DNA of 64,000 nucleotides from Mortierella sp. BCC40632 (GCA_011634665.1 WAEK01000005.1:3205473-3269472); one strand, 5' to 3'; numbered from the stretch's first letter, positions 1-10,738 are shown. Made by a program: numbers and translations. The notes: generated from the letters alone by a model not told the origin.

Positions 1-1330
1 AGAGTTGATGGACATAGGGACAGGATCTGGTTCAAGTTTATCAGGTTCGCGGTGGTCCGGACGACGAGAGAGAGCATCTGGTACGATGTTCTCAATTCCC
101 CGCTTGAACTTGAACTCGAAATCATACTCTTGGAGGAGTTCCATCCATCTCGCCTGGCGCCTTGTCAGTTTGGGCTGGGTTGGAAAGTGTCTCAGCGTAT
201 CGTGATCGGTATATACAATAAAGTGTGAACCGTCTAAGTAAAAGCGCCATGTTTTGAGGGCGTGGACAACAGCCAGGAGTTCCTGTTCATGGGTAGGGTA
301 GTTCCGTTCAGCTGGGTTTAGTTTGCGGGATGTAAATGCGACAGGTCTGGATGATCCGTCGGCGTCTGTTTGGAAAAGAACAGCACCTATGGCAAATCCA
401 GAGGCATCAGTCTCCACTGTGGACGGCAGATCGGGGTCAAAGATTCGTAGGACTGGAGCGGAGCTGATTGCAGATTTGAGGCTAAGGAATGCTTGTTCGC
501 TGTTTTCATCCCATACGAACTGATGGTTTTCGCCAAGGAGGGAGGTGAGGGGAAGTGCGATGTCGGCAAAATTCTTGATATATTGGTGATAAAATTGGGC
601 AAGACCAAGAAATTGCTGAACGTCGCGTTGTTTCTCCGGTCGTGGCCATTCACGAATCGCTTTAACAAGCCCAGCATTGGTGTGAACGCCATCTTTGGTT
701 ATTACATGGCCGAGAAACTCCGTTTCTTCTTTCATGAAAGAGCACTTGCTCAGCTTGGCGTACAGTCCATGTTTTCGGAGGAGGGCAAGGACACTTCGAA
801 TATGGCGGAGATGCTCGGTCTTGGTTTTTGAATAAATCAAAATATCGTCGAGGTAGACGACAACCCACTTGTCCAGAACAGGATCGAGTACTTTCAGCAT
901 CATATTGGAAAGGGAAGCCGGTGCATTTGTGAGGCCAAATGGAACCACATTAAACTCAAAATGACCGTATCTGCAGCGAAAAGCGGTCTTGTGCGTGTGT
1001 GGTCCATAGATGCGCTGTTGGTGGTAACCAGAAATGAGGTCAAGCTTGGTAAAGTAGGGAGCGCCACGGAATCTGTCAATAAGCTCGTCTATTCTGGGCA
1101 GCGGGTGGCGATTCTTCCTTGTGATACTGTTGAGAGCGCGATAATCGACGCATATTCGGAGAGTGCCATCAGCCTTCTTGACGAATAAAACAGGGGCACC
1201 ACACGGAGACGTGCTTGGTTTGATGAACTTTTTGGAGAGTAGGTCGTCCAGTTGTTTCTTTAGCTCGTCAAGTTCAGCAACAGATAGTCGAATGACGGGG
1301 GGCGGGGGGGGTCTGCTGCTGGGTCAGTGT
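1..1330 (-). pseudogene. Gypsy reverse transcriptase-RNase H, partial and frameshifted
   Basis: Minus-strand coding for part of a Ty3/gypsy pol polyprotein. Going down in coordinate, it shows the RT region with the YLDD catalytic box (near 849-860, followed by [11 protein letters not shown]), the tether segment ([17 protein letters not shown]), and then RNase H up to the window edge. The RNase [14 protein letters not shown] and [24 protein letters not shown] motifs are readable. The frame shifts several times, for example near 700 and 860, so no single long ORF survives. In the family this polyprotein copies the element's RNA into cDNA inside virus-like particles. The same product is encoded at 33405-34830. 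Confidence 0.85.
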
Positions 1331-1809
1331 CGATATGCATAGCATCACCCTCGGTCGGGGGGAAGGCCTGATGGGGAGGGTAGGGGGGAAAAAATGTCGG
1401 GGAATTCGTCAAAAAAACAATTGAGTGGATGTCGGGGGTGTAAAGGGGGGGGTTGGGGGGGGGGGAGAGGGAGGAGGGGGAGGAGAAGAGGGAGAGGAGG
1501 AAGGGGGGCAGAGGAAGGAGAGGAGGAGGGGGGGAGTGGAGGAGGAGTGGAGGAAGGAGAGGGATGAAGGAGTGGAGGAGGGAGTGGAAGAGTTATTTGT
1601 TTGATCTGTGAAGAAATCCTCATCGAGAGACCGAATAAGGGATGGTAGATTTTTCCGAGATGTCTGTTGCCTCAGTGAAGAAATGAACTCGGGCTTTTTT
1701 GAGAAGTGAGGAGAAGTCCCCCGAGTGCGAGATGAGATAGATGACGATTTGAAACCAGTGCATTCCCAATCGATGGTGAGGCCGTTGTGTTGGAACCGTA
1801 GATTGTTTG
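1331..1809 (-). pseudogene. Gypsy protease-RT linker, Ser/Thr/Pro-rich
   Basis: Minus-strand low-complexity coding (runs of SST, PSS and PPP) that joins protease to RT in family F; the equivalent is 34840-35340. The plus strand is GGA/GGAG-rich. It includes the segment EFPDIFSPLPSPSGLPPDRG, the usual entry to gypsy RT (a DELPEY/PDVF-like motif). Frames are broken by poly-G and poly-C length differences relative to the second copy. The protease catalytic region is missing because gypsy C starts at 1810. Confidence 0.6.
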
Positions 1810-2057
1810 TGTCAGGAACTGACACTGGGACCAAGGGGAAATGGGTGGGGGGGAAGACAAGGCAGGTACTCAGGGAAGAAGATTTTATTTCTGGATGCTG
1901 GTTACTGGTGGGGGAGAAAAGAACTACTTATACTAGATGATTGGGCTGTGTTGCAGTGAGTCATACTGACTAACTACTGCGGGTGGCTTCTGTGGTGGCG
2001 AACAACAGTCAATCTCATTTGACCATTGGCTCTTGGTACGCGGTGGTTGTCGTGACA
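1810..2057 (-). repeat. 3' LTR of gypsy C
   Basis: Read on the minus strand this begins TGTCACGACAACC and ends GTTCCTGACA, so it has the TG...CA ends of an LTR. A polypurine tract precedes it (2058-2067), and a TATAAGTA box lies near 1925-1932. It sits between the C chromodomain and family F sequence. The partner 5' LTR is not in the window, so length and identity cannot be confirmed by pairing. Confidence 0.7.
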
Positions 2058-2067
2058 ACCCCCCCTT
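2058..2067 (-). other. Polypurine tract of gypsy C
   Basis: Minus strand GAAGGGGGGGT lies directly before the TGTCACG start of the LTR. This is the position and composition expected for the plus-strand DNA primer of an LTR retrotransposon. Confidence 0.6.
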
Positions 2068-2314
2068 CTACGGCTGAACTCCGTGAAGCAAGGGGCCAGG
2101 CTTGTCAGGGTATTTTCGGTGAAACTCGGACACGACATCGGGAGAGTGCTCGAGGAAGCTAGCGGGCTCCCAGGATCTTTCGGAGATCGGGAAGTCTTTC
2201 CAGTGGACTCGATAGTGCAAGGAGCCGTTGGTATACTTGGAGTCCAGGATCTCCTCAACTTCCCATTCTTCTTCGCCAGCTACCATGACTGGTGGCTGGG
2301 GCCTTGGGGTGCGG
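2068..2314 (-). pseudogene. Chromodomain end of gypsy C pol
   Basis: Minus-strand C-terminus of a chromovirus integrase. A chromodomain is readable: EEEWEVEEILDSK, then LHYRVHWKDFPISERSWEPASFLEHSPDVVSEFHRKYP. The aromatic cage positions (W/Y, W, W) are present. In this family the chromodomain steers integration toward modified histones. The coding is interrupted upstream by element alpha (2315-2985) and resumes at 2986. Confidence 0.85.
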
Positions 2315-2985
2315 TGTGCTGTAGCTCCTTGCTCCAAAGACACACGGGGGATGCTCAAAGGAGAGGAAGGCAAAGGGACGGTCATCTGGTCGAGGGCCAA
2401 TGAATGAGAGTCATAGGATTGCTCAGGTGGGAACAACAGCCAGGAAGGAAGGAAAGAATGAAGGGGGACGAAACGAGAAGAGTCTTACATCAAAAGCGCC
2501 ATGCTACCAACGGGTCGCCAGGAGCTCTTCAATGGCATGAAACGAGCGGAAGGCAGCACAAAAAGCTAAATCAAGCTTCTACAAAAAGAAAGGGGAAGGG
2601 TGGACGCCAGTGTTTCTCAACGAGACGGATTTCGTTCGATAACTCGTTTCGTTTCGTTAACGTTTCGTTTCGTTAACGGCCATTTACAGGGAGATAGTAC
2701 GGGCTTAACGAAACGAGTCCGCGGCTTAACAAGACGAGATATTGACTTTTTCTGTTCGATAAGAAACACTGGTGGACGCATCTTACTTTCAAAGTCAACA
2801 AGGAACAAAAACAAAAGGAAGAAACGACCAGGAGCAAACAAGAGCCTGCTCAAGTATTTATTCATCTACTATCTATTGAGGGGCATGCAGACCAGATGGC
2901 TCCGCAGCCCCAAGTTGTCCACCTCTTGGAAAGGGCTAAAATCGTAAATTTAGCTACTGCGACCAGTGTCAGTTACTACACGACA
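2315..2985 (-). mobile_element. Element alpha copy 1 (solo LTR or Ginger-like), with a nested MITE
   Basis: Non-coding repeat. On the minus strand it runs from TGTCGTGTAGTAACTGACAC to GGAGCTACAGCACA. It is flanked by a perfect 4-bp target duplication, GCGG (2311-2314 and 2986-2989), and interrupts the gypsy C integrase/chromodomain gene. Without the nested MITE (2608-2771 plus its duplicated 8 bp) it is about 500 bp, like the other copies at 27261, 28932, 37918, 46742, 55478, 57618 and 58206. Its ends also form an imperfect 10-bp inverted repeat (TGTCGTGTAG / TGTGCTGTAG). No protein is encoded. Confidence 0.85.
2608..2771. mobile_element. hAT-type MITE with CGTTT-repeat interior, TSD GTGGACGC
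   Basis: A 164-bp element with terminal inverted repeats CAGTGTTTCT / AGAAACACTG and a perfect 8-bp target duplication GTGGACGC (2600-2607 and 2772-2779). Both features are diagnostic of hAT transposition. The interior is built from CGTTT/CGAAA-type short repeats in opposite orientations. Removing it restores the uninterrupted alpha sequence seen in the other copies. Confidence 0.9.
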
Positions 2986-3283
2986 GCGGAAAGAGCGGTT
3001 TCCAATTTGCTCGAGGATCGCGAAAGGTCCCAAGCGTTTGAAATCCAGCTTCTTGCAAGGGCGATCGGTGCGGAGGTTCTTGGCGTTGAGCCAGACCTTA
3101 TCTCCAATCTTGAACGGGGGCTGGGGGAGGACACCTTTGTCGTAGTGTTTCGCATGGGACTCGAGGGCACTCTGGATGTTGAACTTCAACTCAGAGTGGA
3201 GGTCTTTCAGGGACTGGACACGGTCTTTGATGGAGGAACCGTCGGATGATCGGGGGACGACAACGGAGAATTTCGGGTGGTGC
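2986..3283 (-). pseudogene. Gypsy C integrase, C-terminal part
   Basis: Minus-strand reading gives SALESHAKHYDKG, then PQPPFKIGDKVWLNAKNLRT and KRLGPFAILEQIGNRSFR. This is the GPY/F-type module that follows the integrase core in gypsy elements. It continues from 8827-9380 across the inserted element H and runs on into the chromodomain at 2314. All flanking breaks are explained by insertions with target duplications. Confidence 0.85.
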
Positions 3284-3616
3284 TGTCAAGGACAGACAAG
3301 GCAGATTTTTCTATAGGGCAAGGATAATATGTATTGCAGACTGAAGTTCGATGCTATGTCTATCTAAGGGCTATTTATGTGTTTCTATCTAGGGGCAGGA
3401 GCCCAGAGAACTGGGGACCCAGGCCAGTCGGTGTGTAGGATTCTAGGCGGCGCGTCGGAGGAGGGACAAGAGGTGACTGCTGAGTGGCGCGGAGCGCGCA
3501 CTCAGTATTTTTGGGACGGAGCTCATCAGCTCCGTCTCAATCATTTTTTTCCTCATTCCTCATTCCTTTAGGAATGAGGATCCTATAGACAGGTTCATTC
3601 GCCTAGGTACGTGACA
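3284..3616 (-). repeat. 3' LTR of gypsy H
   Basis: Minus strand TGTCACGTACC...CCTTGACA, 333 bp. It differs from the partner LTR at 8491-8826 mainly by a 3-base indel near GAGCTCATCAG and small changes in the neighbouring T-rich stretch. A short palindrome ATTCCTCATTCCTTTAGGAA is also present in both. Confidence 0.95.
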
Positions 3617-3628
3617 TTCCCCTCTCTT
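3617..3628 (-). other. Polypurine tract of gypsy H
   Basis: Minus strand AAGAGAGGGGAA directly abuts the TGTCACG start of the LTR. Confidence 0.75.
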
Positions 3629-4480
3629 AGGCGCGGCCTCCAGGCGCGACAATGGGTCCGCGAGGCTTTCCGGGGTACCTTGCATGGAAGTCTTGAATTA
3701 AATCGGGACAATGCTGTACATGGTCAATCGGTTCCCACGTTTGTTCATCATGGCCTAACCATTTGACCAGATATTGCAAACGGCCATAGCGACGCCTTGA
3801 ATCTAGGATGATCTCGACCTCATATTCGGTTTCGCCATCAATCTCCACGGGCGGAGGTGGGGGCGCTCTCCTGTCTTGTAGATCATTCTCCACATGGGGG
3901 CTCTAACAAAGAGACATGGAACACAGGATGGAGACGCGACATCTCTCGTGGCAGCTCTAATCTGAATGATCGCGAGCCTACCGCTTCAAGGATCTTGAAT
4001 GGTCCTAGCCGGACGTTGTCCAACTTGGGTGAGGGCCTCTTGGTACGAATATTGGTACGTAAGAGCCAAACCTTGTCACCTTGTTCATAATGGGGCTGTT
4101 CTTGATTTGCGACTATTGACACTACGTTCATGGGCCTCGTGGGCGTACCCAATATGGAACTTTAGGTCCTCTTGAAGCTCCTTGAGATTCTGGAGTCGTT
4201 CTTCTGCTCTAGGATTACTTGCGGCGACTCGCGGGATGTTGACGCTGAAGCGGGGATGATATCCTTGGTATGCATAGAATGGGGTCATGTTGATTGATGA
4301 ATGTAAGGTGTTGTTATAACAAAACTCTGCCCAATATAATAGTTCTGACCAGTTGTCTTGCTGATAGTTCAGGAAGCACCGTAGATACTGCTCCAAGGTG
4401 GAATTGGTCCTTTCTGCTTGACCATTCGTCTGTTGTCGATAGGATGTGGTCATGTTTTGCTGGACACGAAGGGCGTCCAA
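3627..4480 (-). pseudogene. Gypsy H integrase C-terminal half and chromodomain
   Basis: From high to low coordinate the minus strand shows the integrase core end (TSYRQQTNGQAERTNSTLEQYLR, with the catalytic Glu in the ERTNS block), the AEFCYNN segment, a GPY/F module (GDKVWLLRTNIRTKRPSPKLDNVRLGPFKILE), and a chromodomain (ETEYEVEIILDSRRRYGRLQYLVKWLGHDEQTWEPIDHVQ). Frame changes near 4150 and 3893 break it into three ORFs. The product would integrate the element's cDNA. Confidence 0.9.
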
Positions 4481-5236
4481 GAATTGTCGGGAATATTCAG
4501 CAGTGAATACTGATCCGCGGTTCGGTCATGATTTCGTCTGGCAGGCCATACTTGGACACGATATGTTGTAAGAAGAGAGTGGCGAGGCCCCTCAGCACCC
4601 ACGGTACCTTTCGTGGGGATGAAGCGCGCCATCTTGGTAAAAGCGGTCTACAATAACCAGGATTGCGTCAAAGTCCTCAGAGCTTGGCAGCTGGGTGATG
4701 AAGTCCATGGATAACGAGGACCACGGGAGCTCAGGTACTGGGACAGGTGCATAGAGACCATACGGTTTATGCTTGGATGATTTGTTCCTTTGACAGGTGT
4801 CACACGAACTGATGAAGCGCTTCACAAACATTCTCATAGAGGGCCATGAATATGAACGGCTAACCAGCTCATGGGTCTTGTGGATTCCAAAGTGACCTGA
4901 CATGGGATCATCATGACAATGGGATAAAATATCCTTCTTGATCGAGTCGTCGTCAGGGATTGCGATACGACCTTTGTAGTACAACAATCCATCCATCACA
5001 ACAAAGTCTTCTTCCACAGTTGGATCTTGTTCCAAAGCTTGGATGATATCTCGGGTTTCTTCATCTTCAAGATAGGCAGCCTTGATACGGTCTGTCAGGT
5101 CCAGCACCGGAGGCTCTTGATTCATTGGATTCTGGATTTCATCTTCATCTTCAACGGGTTCTTGCAACACTTCATCAATTATTTCTGCGATTGTGGCGTG
5201 CTCTGGATTCGCGAGGACATACTCCATTCTTGGCAA
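4450..5236 (-). pseudogene. Gypsy H integrase N-terminal zinc domain and core
   Basis: Minus strand. It holds the H2C2 zinc-binding module (HCHDDPMSGHFGIHKTHELV, then ISSCDTCQRNKSSKHKPYG) followed by the core start LSMDFITQLPSSEDFDAILVIVDRF, which contains the first catalytic Asp. A frameshift near 4620-4632 separates it from the next part of the core. Upstream it joins the RNase H tail of the same polyprotein with a frame change near 5200. Confidence 0.9.
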
Positions 5237-6384
5237 GATTGCTTCATGAACTCGACTCTCCCCTCCTCAGAGGGGTACCTGCGGGACAAGGCGTCAGCAG
5301 CACCATTCAGCACTCCAGGACGGTATACAACTCGAACATTGAACTTGGAAAGACGCTCGGCATATCGGACTTGACGATCACTGAGAGATCTTTTTTCCGA
5401 AAAATACTCCAGATTCTTATGATCAGTGAGGATAGTGGCAGGAAAGTCTGAGTAGGCAAAGTAATGGCGGAATTGTTCCAGTCCTTCGATAGCGGCCAAA
5501 AGCTCTGTGTCGTGGACATGGTAGTTCTTCTCAGGGCCGGAAAGGGAGCGCGAATAATATCCGATGGGGCGGAGGTTGCCATTCTCGTCTGGCTGGCTAC
5601 ACACAACGCCCACAGCTTTCTTAGATGCGTCTGGTTCAAGATAACACGGTTTCTCTGGATCGAAGTGGCGTAGTATCGGCTTGGAGGCAAATCTCTGGCG
5701 AAGGTCGTCAAAGGCATCTTGGGCGGCCTTGTCCCAAATGAAGGATACGTTTTTCCTTAGGAGTCTTGTCATGGGAGATACCACATCAGAAAAGCTGTCG
5801 ATAAACTTCCGATAGAAGTTGGTGAAGCCTAAGAACACTTGGATATCATGGGCCGAGATAGGGGTTGGCCAAGAGAGGATGGCCTCAACTTTAGCAGGGT
5901 CCATGGATATTCCCTCAGGAGATATCACATAACCCAAGAACTCGACTGTGGATACATGGAACTCGCATTTCTCAGGAGCTACTTGGAGGTCGGCTTTCAT
6001 GAGGAGTTCAAGGACTCGGCGTACATGGCGCTCATGAGATTCTCTATCCGAAGAGTAGATCAAAATATCGTCGATGTAGATCACTACAAACTCATCTAGG
6101 CATTCTCGTAATACATCATTCAGGAAGGCTTGAAAGGTTGCTGGAGCGTTTGTCAATCCAAACGGCATCACCATGTATTCGAAGTGACCATAACGAGTAC
6201 GAAAGGCGGTCTTCCATTCTTCGCCTGCTGCGACTCGGATCAAATTATATGCTCCTTTGAGATCCAGCTTGGTGAAGACTTTAGCTGTTCGAAGTCGGTC
6301 TAGGGTCTCGGAAATCAATGGCAAGGGACAGCGGTTTTTGATCGTTATTTTGTTGAGTGCTCGATAGTCGACACATAAACGCAA
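5179..6384 (-). CDS. Gypsy H reverse transcriptase and RNase H
   Basis: The longest intact stretch of element H, 401 residues from an internal Met. The RT motifs are [47 protein letters not shown] and the catalytic box YIDDILIYSS (6067-6078). A tether follows (FLGFTNFYRKFIDSFSD), then RNase H with EPDASKKAVGVVCSQ, DTELLAAIEGLEQFRHYF and TDHKNLEYF. The true polyprotein starts upstream; this Met is only the first in frame after a break near 6400-6450, next to a T-run. Activity cannot be judged because gag and integrase are out of frame with it. Confidence 0.9.
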   Translation of the reverse strand: MRLCVDYRALNKITIKNRCPLPLISETLDRLRTAKVFTKLDLKGAYNLIRVAAGEEWKTAFRTRYGHFEYMVMPFGLTNAPATFQAFLNDVLRECLDEFVVIYIDDILIYSSDRESHERHVRRVLELLMKADLQVAPEKCEFHVSTVEFLGYVISPEGISMDPAKVEAILSWPTPISAHDIQVFLGFTNFYRKFIDSFSDVVSPMTRLLRKNVSFIWDKAAQDAFDDLRQRFASKPILRHFDPEKPCYLEPDASKKAVGVVCSQPDENGNLRPIGYYSRSLSGPEKNYHVHDTELLAAIEGLEQFRHYFAYSDFPATILTDHKNLEYFSEKRSLSDRQVRYAERLSKFNVRVVYRPGVLNGAADALSRRYPSEEGRVEFMKQSCQEWSMSSRIQSTPQSQK

Positions 6385-7388
6385 GGACTTGCCATCCTTC
6401 TTAGGAGTAAACAGGACAGGGGCACCTGCTGGTGATTCGGAACGCCGAATAAATCCTTTTTTTCAAATTGTCGTCAAGGTACTCTTTAAGCGCGTCAAGT
6501 TCTTTTTGTGACAAGGTGTATAAAGGGACCGAAGGGGATCTTGGCATTGGGTTCAAGAGGGATAGAATGGTCGCAGGGGCGATGCGGAGGCAAGGATCCC
6601 GCTTCACGATCCTTAAACAATGGGATAAATTCTTTGTAATTATCTGGCAGGAAAGATAATGGATCAACAGGGTGTTCTGGGGCACTGATCTCGGACAGTG
6701 ACAAGATACTAGACTGGGAAGCAAGGTCATTTTGCTCAGGGGCTAGGATATCGTCCAAGTACATTTGGCAAAGATAATACTGGTCAATACTGGGATTGGG
6801 GTTATCAACCTCAAGACAAGATACAAGATTATTTTCTAGGGAGCTAGGCAAGGAGACTGGACACTGTTCAAAACAGTTTTTATTACAATGATCATCACGG
6901 AAGGAGACTATGTGCTCTTTCCAGTTGATTGAGGGGTTGTGCTTTTTCAGCCAGTCAACGCCTAAGACAACAGGTTGTCTCTGGAGCTTCGTGACATGAA
7001 GGGAGATGGTTTCATGATGACTTCCGATAGACATCGGTAGCTGAATAAACTCGGTGACGGGGCCATGGGTGCTGGTGTTCCCATCGGCCATGTTTTAGAG
7101 AATCTTCTGTTCAAGGGGCTGGGTGGTGATGGAGCGAGATTGGACAAAGGAAGCGTCCACAAAGGAAGCCTGAGCACCGGAATCGATCAGCGCCTTGACA
7201 TAAATTGGGGCGTCTCGGTCGGAAAGGGTGATGGCAATGGGGACAAGGAGACAGACTCGGGGTTTGGGAGGTTGGGCGGCGAACATTTGGCCTAGGATCC
7301 AGTCTGTCTTTGGATCTAGGCCGACTCGTTTCCCTGGTCGTCTACGTCGGTAGACACAGAGGCAATACGAACCCTCTTGGCTGGGCAT
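6385..7388 (-). pseudogene. Gypsy H protease and protease-RT linker
   Basis: Minus strand aspartic protease. The active-site block ALIDSGAQASFVDASFVQS (near 7150-7200) has the D-S-G signature; it is followed by LPMSIGSHHETISLHVTKLQRQPVVLGVDWLKKHNPSINW, the typical retropepsin flap and LGVDWL region. The linker runs to about 6495 with LSFLPDNYKEFIPLFKDREAGSLPPHRPCDHSIPL, the entry to RT. Frame changes occur near 7090 and 6495. Confidence 0.85.
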
Positions 7389-8417
7389 TCTTGAGCGATA
7401 TGTCCTGGCTTGCCACAGTAGAGGCAGAGACCATTGTCTCTTCGGTAGCGTTTATCCTCATCACTGAGCTTTCGGGTCTTCATTGAATCAATGTCCATTG
7501 CCATTGGGTTTGGCAAGGAGGCAGCTTGAGATGGCTTCAAGGTAAGGGCAGGTCTTTTCATGGGTAAGTTGGTTTGCGCTTTGTTAGGGGAAGCGGGACA
7601 GGTTAGCATAAACCGTCGATGCCTTGGTCTGTACATCCTTGAGTCTTCGGAGTGTATCCCAATAAGGACACATAGCGGCCTTGACTTCGCGGAAAAAGAC
7701 CCATCTTGAATGCAGAGGTGAGGGCTGGCTCGCCCCATCCGTTAAGTTTACTCTGCAAAGTCTTGAATTCTGTGATATACTGGGCCATCGTTTTTCCGTG
7801 CTGTTTCAAGGTCATGATTTTCTCGGAGGCCTCGTCTTGTTCCAGTTGGTTGCCAAAAATATTTTCCAGGGCAGCTAGGAATGACTCGTAATCGTCGAGG
7901 ACCCCATCGGAGTCTTCAAGTTCCCCGTTGAGGTATGGAGTGAACATCTTGGCGGGGGCTCCTTCCATGGAGTTCAGGGCGAAGTAAATTCGGTCCTTAT
8001 CGTTCCTGAAATGGTCGGGGTGACGTCCGAACACGGTTGCTAGGCGAGCTTTAAAATCGTCGAGGCTCATTTCATCAGAGTTTCCCTTGAACTTCGAGGG
8101 GGGAGCGAGGTAGGCGTGCGGGAGCTAGGGGGACGGTTGATCAGGGACTCAGCAATTCTTTGCATAGACGCAGTCGAGACTTGGTTCGAGTGGGCAGCCT
8201 CTTGGAGGCGCTCGGCTAGTGACTGGAGGACGGCTTGGTCGGGGCGTGTGGCCGCTTGGGTAGCATGAAGCTCTTGTTGGAGCATACGCAACTGTTGTTG
8301 GAGTGCCTCGATCGTGCCGTGGACATGCGTAACAAACTGGCTTGTGTCGAGGTTACCTTGCTGGGCTTGCTCGAGGAGGGAACGCATGGTAAATAGACCT
8401 TGGTCGTCTTGGCTCAT
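7316..8417 (-). pseudogene. Gypsy H Gag with CCHC zinc knuckle
   Basis: Gag starts at an ATG at 8417 (MSQDDQGLFTMRSLLEQ). A Gln-rich helical N-terminus (ALQQQLRMLQQELHATQAA) leads to a capsid-like retrotransposon gag domain (DHFRNDKDRIYFALNSMEGAPAKMFTPYL, then FLAALENIFGNQLEQDEASEKIMTLKQ). It ends with a nucleic-acid-binding zinc knuckle, CLYCGKPGHIAQEC (near 7385-7430). Frame breaks at about 8068 and 7680 split it into three ORFs. The product would package the element RNA. Confidence 0.88.
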
Positions 8418-8490
8418 GACTTGGATGGTTGATGGGGGTCAGTGTTGTATGGAAGAGGGTCGGGGGCAGGAAGTGTGTATGAGTCTGCAA

Positions 8491-8826
8491 TGTCAAGGAC
8501 AGACAAGGCAGATTTTTCTATAGGGCAAGGATAATATGTATTGCAGACTGAAGTTCGATGCTATGTCTATCTAAGGGCTATTTATGTGTTTCTATCTAGG
8601 GGCAGGAGCCCAGAGAACTGGGGACCCAGGCCAGTCGGTGTGTAGGATTCTAGGCGGCGCGTCGGAGGAGGGACAAGAGGTGACTGCTGAGTGGCGCGGA
8701 GCGCGCACTCAGTATTTTTGGGACGGAGCTCATCAGAGCTCCGTCTCAATCTATTCTTTTCCTCATTCCTCATTCCTTTAGGAATGAGGATCCTATAGAC
8801 AGGTTCATTCGCCTAGGTACGTGACA
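8491..8826 (-). repeat. 5' LTR of gypsy H
   Basis: 336 bp with the same ends as 3284-3616 (minus strand TGTCACGT...CTTGACA). The adjoining internal sequence on the minus strand starts TTGCAGACTCATACACAC and does not begin with TGG, so no standard tRNA primer site is obvious. Confidence 0.95.
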
Positions 8827-9380
8827 GGTGCCCATAATTTGCAAAGAATGGACTGACTTGGGTGGAGCTGTGAGTGGCGTTGTTGTAGGAGAACTCGGCA
8901 ATAGGAAGAAGGGTACTCCAGTTAGTCTGTTGGTAGTCAACATAGCATCGAAGGTATTGTTCAAGAATGGAATTAACTCTTTCGGTCTGGCCGTCGGCCT
9001 GGGGGTGGTAAGCAGTCGAGAGTTTCTGCTCGATGTTCAGAGCCTTGAAGATACCCTTTGTGAGGCGGGAGGTGAAAGTAGTGCCACGATCGGATACGAC
9101 GTCATCGGGGAGGCCATGGCTCGAGAAGACCCTTTTCATGAACAACTGGATGGTCTCTTCAGCATCTACCTCGTTCGTGGTTGGTTCAAAGTGGGCCATT
9201 TTGGTAAAGCGGTCGACGAACACGCAAATGGCAGTAAAACCCTTGGACTCGGGTAACTGGGTGATGAAGTCGACCGAGATGGATGACCACGGCTGGTCTG
9301 GAACGGGCTGCGGGCTCAGGAGACCATAGGGCTTATGGTGACTGGACTTGCTACGCTGGCAGATATCGCATCCGCCTACA
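8827..9380 (-). pseudogene. Gypsy C integrase zinc-knuckle end and catalytic core
   Basis: Minus-strand reading: CDICQRSKSSHHKPYGLL (second half of the H2C2 module), ISVDFITQLPESKGFTAICVFVDRFTK (first Asp), VVSDRGTTFTSRL (second Asp), and STAYHPQADGQTERVNSILEQYLRCY (catalytic Glu). The core motifs are intact in one frame. The gene is cut at 9380 by the Helitron 5' end and at 8827 by element H. Confidence 0.92.
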
Positions 9381-10738
9381 TCTATATAATGACGCACGTA
9401 ACTGACACAGCCTAAAAAGGTATCGATGCCCAAATAAGGAAAATCTCTTAAGATGCCCCTTCTGGAATCGACCCCATGTCCTCATCAAAGTGAATGACCA
9501 AATGTTCTCCTTTGAAAAATGAATCACTTTCATCCATTAAAAGGTCGTTTTCATTCATGAACCCTCGAGAAAAAAAACTCGAAAATAGAATCCTATCCTT
9601 ATTGCATAGGGCGTAGATGGGTAGACTTTTTTTTTTTTTTTATCATTTATTGAACATCCCAAAGAAGGTATCACAGACTTACAAAGAGTTCCTTCACCGA
9701 GTAGTCGGGTCCTCTCAAACATCTCTAATCTGATTACTCAGAAACCTACTAAAGAGCCATAAACAAGGCTCACCTCTCCCTTGCCCTGGACTCATGTACG
9801 CTGGCATCGTTTCTTGAGAAAAAGACCAGCTTATCTCATTCTGTAGATTATGTTCTTGCTCCTCAGCAAAAGAGGGCCATGCATCGCATGCCATCATAGC
9901 CTTGCAAAAGCACAAAAAGGTCGAGAGGATCTGTCTAAATGAGGAAACTTCAGTCCATGTGCGTCAGAAATCTTCCCACGAGCAGTCTTCTGGCTGAGCA
10001 CAGAATGCACTGTATTCTGTGACAGGTCATGGTACACCATGTGAGGTATGCCCACTTTTTTTTTTTTTTTTTTTATAGCACTCCTTTCCCTTCCTTGACC
10101 GCACTCCACCTTTCTTTTCTTTCTTCCATCCTCCAGCTCTAAACTCCTCCTCCTACTCTTTCTTATCCTCTCCTGCTTCCCCCCTCCTCCTCCTCCTCTC
10201 AACAACCTACCCTCATTCCCACAGCTGTCCCTCGCCATCCCATTCATTCACCTTAAGATTATACATTCCAGGCATTGTTTGCCATCCATCGTTTCAGCAA
10301 AGGCCCTAATGCTTTTCCTCTTTCCCGTAGTCGCCAGCAACCATACCCGTAAGAACCTACTGTACATGATATTTGTCTCTCTGTGTTTCCTTTTGTCTCT
10401 ACTCTTTTCTTATCCTCAATCTTTCATTGACTTGAGCCAAGTTTCTTTTTTTTTTTGTTTTCTTTTTATTCAAGAAATAGAAAAAGCACCAGCTATTCTT
10501 CCTATGCATTGATAACAGAAATAAGGCAAGGTGCATATGAGAGAGAGAGGCATCTAGGAGACCCAAGAGGTGTATGGTCTCCATTTCATTATCAACTGAA
10601 CCATTTTGAGCGTAGTTCATTTCAACGTCTTCCTTGCGTGTGCTCACCATTGACCTCGATAAGTTGGCTTTCTTTGCTTCTATTATTGCAGGAAGCGCAT
10701 ACATATGGCTCCTCAAAGGTACAGTCGTGGGAAGGTAT

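Larger units (their letters stand above)
1..1809 (-). mobile_element. Ty3/gypsy retrotransposon fragment (family F), cut by the window edge
   Basis: This segment matches 33567-35340 almost base for base, which is the RNase H, reverse transcriptase and protease-RT linker of gypsy F. The match stops at 1809, where gypsy C begins with its 3' LTR, so C inserted into this older copy. The left side continues outside the window. The visible differences from the 33-35 kb copy include several single-base changes in homopolymer length. Family assignment is secure; copy age is not determined. Confidence 0.85.
3284..8826 (-). mobile_element. Complete Ty3/gypsy chromovirus (element H), TSD GGTGC
   Basis: A full-length 5.5-kb element. 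The two LTRs (3284-3616 and 8491-8826) are nearly identical. A 5-bp target duplication GGTGC lies at 3279-3283 and 8827-8831. A polypurine tract lies inside the 3' LTR, and the order gag, protease, RT, RNase H, integrase, chromodomain is all on the minus strand. It is inserted in the integrase gene of gypsy C. Near-identical LTRs argue for recent insertion, yet the coding region has several frameshifts, which fits sequencing errors or very recent inactivation. Confidence 0.95.

Noticed and set aside
2404..2947. Several ORFs of 80-115 codons in element alpha, repeated at each copy
   Set aside because: They differ in frame and length between copies, are broken by small indels, and show no family signature, so alpha is taken as non-coding.
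3377..3571. ORF MCFYLGAGAQRTGDPGQ found twice (also 8584)
   Set aside because: It lies inside the LTRs of gypsy H and is duplicated only because the LTR is.
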